Source: JBEBVQ01 sp964636205 (GTDB taxonomy: Bacteria > Bacteroidota > Bacteroidia > Chitinophagales > Chitinophagaceae). From it: a stretch of 11,215 nt of DNA. The notes beneath the pieces are model-generated. The model worked only from the letters and a program-made list of their open reading frames with translations. It ran no database searches and had not been told where the DNA came from. The stretch lies in NCBI GenBank assembly GCA_964636205.1, contig CAZWPF010000087.1, forward strand, positions 1-11,215, given 5' to 3'. Positions within the stretch are counted from its first letter, which is position 1. Each line of letters opens with the position of its first letter. Both the position numbers and the translations under genes were made by a program. This document shows, in pieces, positions 7,276-11,215 of this stretch.

Positions 7276-9696
7276 ATGATCTTTAAGTTCCGCGGCGTCC
7301 TATTCCTGCTGTTTTTTTGTTTTGCTTTCCCATTGTTTTCTGATGCTCAGATTTATCAACGGGTGGCCGGCACTGTCAGGGATAAAGACACCCAGAGTCC
7401 ACTAGAATCGGTGTTGGTCACCGACCCCACAGGTCAGTACCAGGCAATTACCAACTTCGACGGACAATTTGAAATCAGCCAGGTGCCGGTAGGTAAATAC
7501 GCCTTTTATTTTTCTCGCACGGGATATCAAAGGCAATCAATTCCGGAGGTCTTAATCACTTCTGGTCGGGAGGTCTTATTAGATGTGCAATTGGAAGAAA
7601 CCGGAATGATGGAAGAAGTGGTGGTTACCGCGCGGCCTCGTGAAATCAATGAAATGGCTTTGGTAAGTGCGAGATCATTTGATATTCAAGAAACAGAACG
7701 ATACGCCGGCAGTCGCTCAGATCCCGCCCGGATGGCTTCTAATTTTGCCGGGGTGCAGGGCGCTGACGATTCCAGAAATGATATTATCGTTAGAGGTAAC
7801 TCTCCGCAAGGACTTTTATGGCGTCTCGAAGATCTAAATATTCCCAATCCCAACCACTTTGCCATTGCAGGAACTACTGGCGGCCCGGTGAGTATGCTCA
7901 ACAATAAAACCTTGGGAACCAGTGTATTCCTAACCGGCGCATTTCCGGCAGAATACGGTAACGCCGTTGGAGGTGTATTTGATTTAAAGATGCGAAACGG
8001 CAATCCGGACCAATATGAGTTTACTGGACAGTTGGGCATTCTGGGTACGGAGATCGCTGTAGAAGGTCCTATTTCAAGAAAAAGAAGATCCTCTTTTATG
8101 GCGACCTACCGATATTCAACATTGAAGCTTTTTCAAGGATTGGATATTCAGTTGGGAACAGCTTCTGTGCCCAGTTATCAGGATGCCTCCTTTAAATTTC
8201 ACTTCCCGATCGGAGAAAAAGGCAATCTGGATTTTTTTGGCGTAGGCGGCACCAGCAGCATCGACCTTATTGTGAGTGACTTGGAAGACGCTTCCGGTGA
8301 GATTTATGGAGAATCCGACCGGGATCAGTATTTTCATTCCAAAGCCGGTATCGTTGGTGGCTCCTACAGTCAACGCTTTGGCACCAAAACTTTTACCCGA
8401 CTAACCATAGGCTTGTCCGGACAAAACAGTGGGGCAACCCATTTGAAGGTATTTAGAAATGCCGATTGGCAGGTGGATTCTTTAAAGGATATCCTGGGAT
8501 ATACCTTTAATACGATTAATTATTCGACACATTGGAATCTGAATCATCGTGTGGCACCGGGGCATGTTGTCAGAATCGGTATCATCAACGACTTATTTGA
8601 TATGGATTTTACCGACAGTAGCCGACAGTACCCTCCCTCGCTCCAACAATGGCAACACCGGGTTAATTTCCAAGGCAGCACCAATCTGACACAAGCCTAC
8701 TTGCAATATAAATTTATCCCGCTACCCGACCTGACCATAACTGCAGGATTACACGGACAGTACTTGAGTCATAATCAAACTAGTGCCGTTGAACCAAGAG
8801 CTGGCTTGCAATGGCACTTGAAAAAAGCGGGCACCTTCTCACTAGGATACGGATTGCACAGTCAAATCCAACCATTATACCATTACTTCAGTCACTTGCC
8901 CAAAAACCCATCGACCGCGATGCATAACTATGATCTGGGATTTACAAAAAGTCACCATTTTGTGGGCGGTTATGGCAGGAACCTAGGCAGCAGAATTAAT
9001 CTTCGAACTGAAATCTACTATCAGCGCCTGTTTCAAGTACCAATAGAACATCGACCGGGGTCTTCCTTTTCCTCGATCAACCAAGGCAGCGGATTTGAAC
9101 GTATTTTTCCGGATACCTTGCACAACCGCGGTACGGGATACAATTATGGTTTAGAATTGACGCTCGCCAAAAACTTTCATCGAGGATATTATATATTGTT
9201 TACAGGGGCGCTTTATGAAAGCATGGCCAAGGGAAATGATGGGATATACAGAAGTACCGATTATAACGGTCGGTTCGCAACCAACTTACTAGGTGGCTAT
9301 GAAAAGAAACTCGGTAAAAACAGCACCTTGATTACCGGAGGAAAGGTAACCTATGCTGGAGGACGACGCTATTCCCCACCGGATATTAAGGCTTCGAATG
9401 AAATAGCCGACTTTGTAGCAGTCGACAGCTTGAGAAATAGTTTACAATTTCCGGATTATTTCCGATTCGATCTGAAACTTGGGGTGCGCATCAATAGTGC
9501 CAAACTCACCCATGAGATTGCCGTAGACCTGGTTAATGTATTGGGAACGAAAAACTTATTATCCTTTACATATAGTCCGGATTTAGCAGCGATTGGGAAT
9601 GATCCGTTTTATCGGACCTATCAACTTGGCTTTCTACCCCTTTTCTATTACCGAATAGATTTGAACACAGGAAAAACGCCGGCGGCACACCAATAA
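7276..9696 (+). CDS. TonB-dependent outer-membrane receptor with carboxypeptidase-regulatory-like domain
   Basis: This 806-residue protein is an outer-membrane beta-barrel that would import a substrate using energy from TonB-ExbBD. Residues 1-24 form a signal peptide (Lys/Arg n-region, hydrophobic core, cleavage after SDA). Residues about 28-107 are a CarboxypepD_reg-like beta-sandwich (VAGTVRDKDTQSPLESVLV... with the GQF.I..VP.G.Y pattern). EEVVVTARP (113-121) is the linker typically found before the plug. Residues about 120-240 are the plug, including DIIVRGNSPQG and GAFPAEYGNAVGGVFDLKMR. The remainder is the barrel, ending with an aromatic strand (LPLFYYRIDL) and about 11 further residues. 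The SusC-type signature and a following susD gene are both absent, so this is not a classical glycan-utilisation pair. The plug style resembles receptors annotated for siderophores or unknown ligands, but no substrate can be assigned. It stands alone: divergent neighbour upstream, and kdsA 86 nt downstream with its own promoter candidate. Confidence 0.93.
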   Translation: MIFKFRGVLFLLFFCFAFPLFSDAQIYQRVAGTVRDKDTQSPLESVLVTDPTGQYQAITNFDGQFEISQVPVGKYAFYFSRTGYQRQSIPEVLITSGREVLLDVQLEETGMMEEVVVTARPREINEMALVSARSFDIQETERYAGSRSDPARMASNFAGVQGADDSRNDIIVRGNSPQGLLWRLEDLNIPNPNHFAIAGTTGGPVSMLNNKTLGTSVFLTGAFPAEYGNAVGGVFDLKMRNGNPDQYEFTGQLGILGTEIAVEGPISRKRRSSFMATYRYSTLKLFQGLDIQLGTASVPSYQDASFKFHFPIGEKGNLDFFGVGGTSSIDLIVSDLEDASGEIYGESDRDQYFHSKAGIVGGSYSQRFGTKTFTRLTIGLSGQNSGATHLKVFRNADWQVDSLKDILGYTFNTINYSTHWNLNHRVAPGHVVRIGIINDLFDMDFTDSSRQYPPSLQQWQHRVNFQGSTNLTQAYLQYKFIPLPDLTITAGLHGQYLSHNQTSAVEPRAGLQWHLKKAGTFSLGYGLHSQIQPLYHYFSHLPKNPSTAMHNYDLGFTKSHHFVGGYGRNLGSRINLRTEIYYQRLFQVPIEHRPGSSFSSINQGSGFERIFPDTLHNRGTGYNYGLELTLAKNFHRGYYILFTGALYESMAKGNDGIYRSTDYNGRFATNLLGGYEKKLGKNSTLITGGKVTYAGGRRYSPPDIKASNEIADFVAVDSLRNSLQFPDYFRFDLKLGVRINSAKLTHEIAVDLVNVLGTKNLLSFTYSPDLAAIGNDPFYRTYQLGFLPLFYYRIDLNTGKTPAAHQ

Positions 9697-9757
9697 ATAT
9701 AACAAAACATATTGCGAGATTGGAATAGTACCGGACGGCAAATCCATGTTTTAGACG

Positions 9758-9765
9758 TATTTTTG
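9758..9765 (+). promoter_or_regulatory. Bacteroidota-type -7 box for kdsA
   Basis: TATTTTTG fits TAnnTTTG at all defined positions and is followed by C, as is common in this phylum. It ends 17 nt before the kdsA ATG, giving a leader of about 11 nt. A second perfect match, TATATTTG at 9770-9777, is too close to the ATG unless the transcript is nearly leaderless. No -33 TTG is visible at the standard spacing. Confidence 0.45.
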
Positions 9766-9782
9766 CCTCTATATTTGAAAGC

Positions 9783-10616
9783 ATGAGCAAGAAACAGGTT
9801 GCGGTAGGCAATATTCAGTGCGGATCGGATGAATTATTCCTAATTTCCGGTCCTTGTGTCATTGAAGATGAAATGATTATGATGAAGACAGCGGAAACCC
9901 TGAAGGAAGTGGGTGAGCGTTTGCAAATTCCCATCATATTTAAATCATCGTTTTTAAAGGACAATCGAAGCAACCTTCAATATTATCAAGGTCCCGGGTT
10001 GGAAGCAGGAATGAAAATTCTTGCGAAAATCAAGGAACAATTCCATTTTCCAATTTTAACGGATATTCACTATCCTGACCAGGCGGCCCCCGTAGCTGAA
10101 GTCTGTGATGTACTTCAGATCCCGGCATACCTATGTATGCAATCCGGATTGCTTACTGCAGCCGCAAAAACAGGGCGTGTGGTAAACGTAAAACACGGTC
10201 AGTTTTTGGCTCCTGAAAACATGAAACATCCTGTAGGTAAACTGGTAGACGCAGGTAATGATCAGATTATCCTTACCGAACGTGGTTATACCATGGGGTA
10301 TAATGATTTGGTTGTAGATCCTCGGAGCTTTTATCATATGTCTCAACTCGGTTATCCGGTAGTATTCGATATTACCCATTCAATCAGGAAATATGGAATA
10401 CCCAGTGCCGACGCCAAAGGTGGTGCCAGAGAATTTTTACCCGTACTGAGTCGCGCAGGCGTAGCCGCCGGGGTCGATGGAGTATTTATCGAGACCCACC
10501 CGGACCCTGCCAAAGCGTTGTGCGATGCTGCCAGTCAACTCTCCGTCTATGATCTCGAAGAATTCATGAAGCCTATTTTAGAGATCCACAATTTGGTGCT
10601 CCGTTACAAGAACTAA
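9783..10616 (+). CDS. kdsA: 3-deoxy-8-phosphooctulonate (Kdo-8-P) synthase, metal-dependent class
   Basis: KdsA condenses phosphoenolpyruvate with D-arabinose 5-phosphate to give Kdo-8-phosphate, the committed step toward the Kdo sugar of the LPS inner core; it is cytosolic. The 277-residue length is normal for the family. Conserved blocks: SGPCVIED (22-29), FKSSFLKDNRSN (53-64), YYQGPGLEAGMKI (67-79), TDIHYPDQA (93-101), PAYLCMQSGLL (114-124), NVKHGQF (135-141), ILTERG (163-168) and FIETHPDP (235-242). Cys25 occupies the position that holds Cys11 in the metal-dependent Aquifex enzyme and Asn in the metal-independent E. coli enzyme. The other metal ligands are also present (His199, Glu237, Asp248), so this is a metal-dependent class II enzyme. 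It is followed 59 nt downstream by a transaldolase-family gene on the same strand, which may be co-transcribed. Confidence 0.97.
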   Translation: MSKKQVAVGNIQCGSDELFLISGPCVIEDEMIMMKTAETLKEVGERLQIPIIFKSSFLKDNRSNLQYYQGPGLEAGMKILAKIKEQFHFPILTDIHYPDQAAPVAEVCDVLQIPAYLCMQSGLLTAAAKTGRVVNVKHGQFLAPENMKHPVGKLVDAGNDQIILTERGYTMGYNDLVVDPRSFYHMSQLGYPVVFDITHSIRKYGIPSADAKGGAREFLPVLSRAGVAAGVDGVFIETHPDPAKALCDAASQLSVYDLEEFMKPILEIHNLVLRYKN

Positions 10617-10636
10617 TAACTAAGTTTTCATTTTAA

Positions 10637-10653
10637 AGGATGTACTGCATCCT
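10637..10653 (+). other. Small hairpin between kdsA and the transaldolase-like gene
   Basis: AGGATG-TACTG-CATCCT forms a perfect 6-bp stem (7 bp with a T-G wobble) in the 59-nt spacer. No T-run follows, so it is not a standard intrinsic terminator. It could be an mRNA processing or attenuation element, or chance. Confidence 0.35.
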
Positions 10654-10675
10654 AACATAAAAATCAACACAACCC

Positions 10676-11215
10676 ATGGAATTATACTTAGATTCCGCAA
10701 ATCTGAAAGAAATAGAAGAAGGGGTAAAACTCGGCTTCCTCAACGGTCTGACCACCACTCCTACCTTTATGCAAAGAGAAGGGATAACCGATATCGACGG
10801 TATGATCCTCAAATTAGCAAAGATGGTACCTGTGCTTCAAATCGAAGCGCTTGGTCAGAACGCGGAAGAAATTGTAAAAGAAGCACGGAGACAATTGGAT
10901 CTGGGTTTAGATCCACAGCGCACTGTGTTTAAAATTCCTGTTTCCCTGGAAGGGGTAAGAGCGTGTCATATGCTTCGCAAAGAGGGGCTGCTGGTAAACG
11001 TTCACTTAGTATATACGCTGCAACAAGCTTATATGGCAATGCACGCCGGTGCCACTTATGTTTGTCCGCTGGTAGGTCGCTTGCAAGATCAGGGCCACGA
11101 TGCTTTGGCTTTGGTAGAGCAATGCGTCAATGCGGTAGACCATTATGGTTACGATACCAAAATCATGTTCAGTTCCGTAAGACACTCTGAGCATGTACGT
11201 AACGCTATCAATGTC
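10676..11215 (+). CDS. Transaldolase / fructose-6-phosphate aldolase family protein, 3'-truncated, unusual active site
   Basis: The frame starts at ATG 10676 and stays open for 180 codons to the window edge; the family is about 215-220 residues, so roughly 35-40 are missing. It begins MELYLDSANL, close to E. coli FsaA. Retained residues: Asp6, Thr26, the Schiff-base lysine in TVFKIPVS (Lys86), Arg135 in LVGRL, and Ser167 in FSSVRH. Glu57 (VLQIEALG) sits where true transaldolases have the acid/base Glu and FsaA has Gln59, which favours transaldolase-type chemistry. Three other contact positions differ from both groups: Thr28 instead of the Asn of TTNPS, His110 instead of the Thr of the NVT block, and Leu132 instead of Tyr/Phe before VGR. 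Transaldolase moves a dihydroxyacetone unit between sugar phosphates in the pentose-phosphate pathway. With these changes the true donor or acceptor may differ. It lies 59 nt downstream of kdsA, and a link to pentose-phosphate supply for Kdo is only an inference. Confidence 0.88.
   Translation, partial: MELYLDSANLKEIEEGVKLGFLNGLTTTPTFMQREGITDIDGMILKLAKMVPVLQIEALGQNAEEIVKEARRQLDLGLDPQRTVFKIPVSLEGVRACHMLRKEGLLVNVHLVYTLQQAYMAMHAGATYVCPLVGRLQDQGHDALALVEQCVNAVDHYGYDTKIMFSSVRHSEHVRNAINV

Noticed and set aside
7686..8039. Minus-strand ORF of 117 codons
   Set aside because: Antisense shadow of the receptor plug domain with no independent support.
9770..9777. TATATTTG as the main kdsA promoter box
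   Set aside because: It ends 5 nt before the ATG, so transcription would start at or inside the coding sequence. The box at 9758-9765 is better placed.

Overview
The window reads as a chromosomal segment of a Gram-negative Bacteroidota bacterium, probably a free-living Chitinophagia/Saprospiria-type relative, although that rank is a guess. Three things point there. Several genes are preceded by the phylum-specific promoter -7 box TAnnTTTG rather than by Shine-Dalgarno sequences. The outer-membrane receptor carries the N-terminal carboxypeptidase-regulatory-like domain typical of the phylum. The lipid gene is a long MMPL/acyltransferase/methyltransferase fusion of a type I associate with this phylum. 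GC content looks moderate (roughly mid-40s percent by eye). I see no phage, transposase, CRISPR, tRNA or rRNA signature.

Layout. (1) Positions 1-56, minus strand: the first 18 codons of an FKBP-type peptidyl-prolyl isomerase that runs off the left edge. (2) Positions 152-5203, plus strand: a probable two-gene operon of a secreted NamZ/DUF1343 exo-muramidase and, 18 nt later, a 1277-residue MMPL transporter + PlsC-type acyltransferase + SAM methyltransferase fusion. (3) Positions 5204-5439: a convergent intergenic region broken by a 100-N assembly gap, with two copies of a 23-nt tandem repeat on its right edge. (4) Positions 5440-7083, minus strand: a TMTC-like GT-C membrane protein with a C-terminal TPR tail. 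(5) Positions 7084-7275: a divergent intergenic region with a plausible promoter for the next gene. (6) Positions 7276-9696, plus strand: a TonB-dependent receptor with no SusD partner. (7) Positions 9783-10616, plus strand: kdsA, metal-dependent class. (8) From 10676 to the right edge, plus strand: a short transaldolase/fructose-6-phosphate-aldolase-family protein, cut off after 180 codons.

How the genes fit together. Most have a cell-envelope theme: peptidoglycan turnover (NamZ), lipid acylation and transport (fusion protein), possible glycosylation (TMTC-like), outer-membrane uptake (receptor) and the Kdo sugar of LPS (KdsA). The transaldolase-like enzyme would act on sugar phosphates and may bear on the pentose phosphates that feed Kdo synthesis; this is inference from adjacency only.

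I do not see a clear new multi-gene system. The best leads are the transaldolase homologue, which keeps its Schiff-base lysine but has changed three substrate-contacting positions, the giant lipid fusion paired with a muramidase, and the repeat-associated assembly gap with a possible small ORF overlapping the stop codon of the TMTC-like gene.
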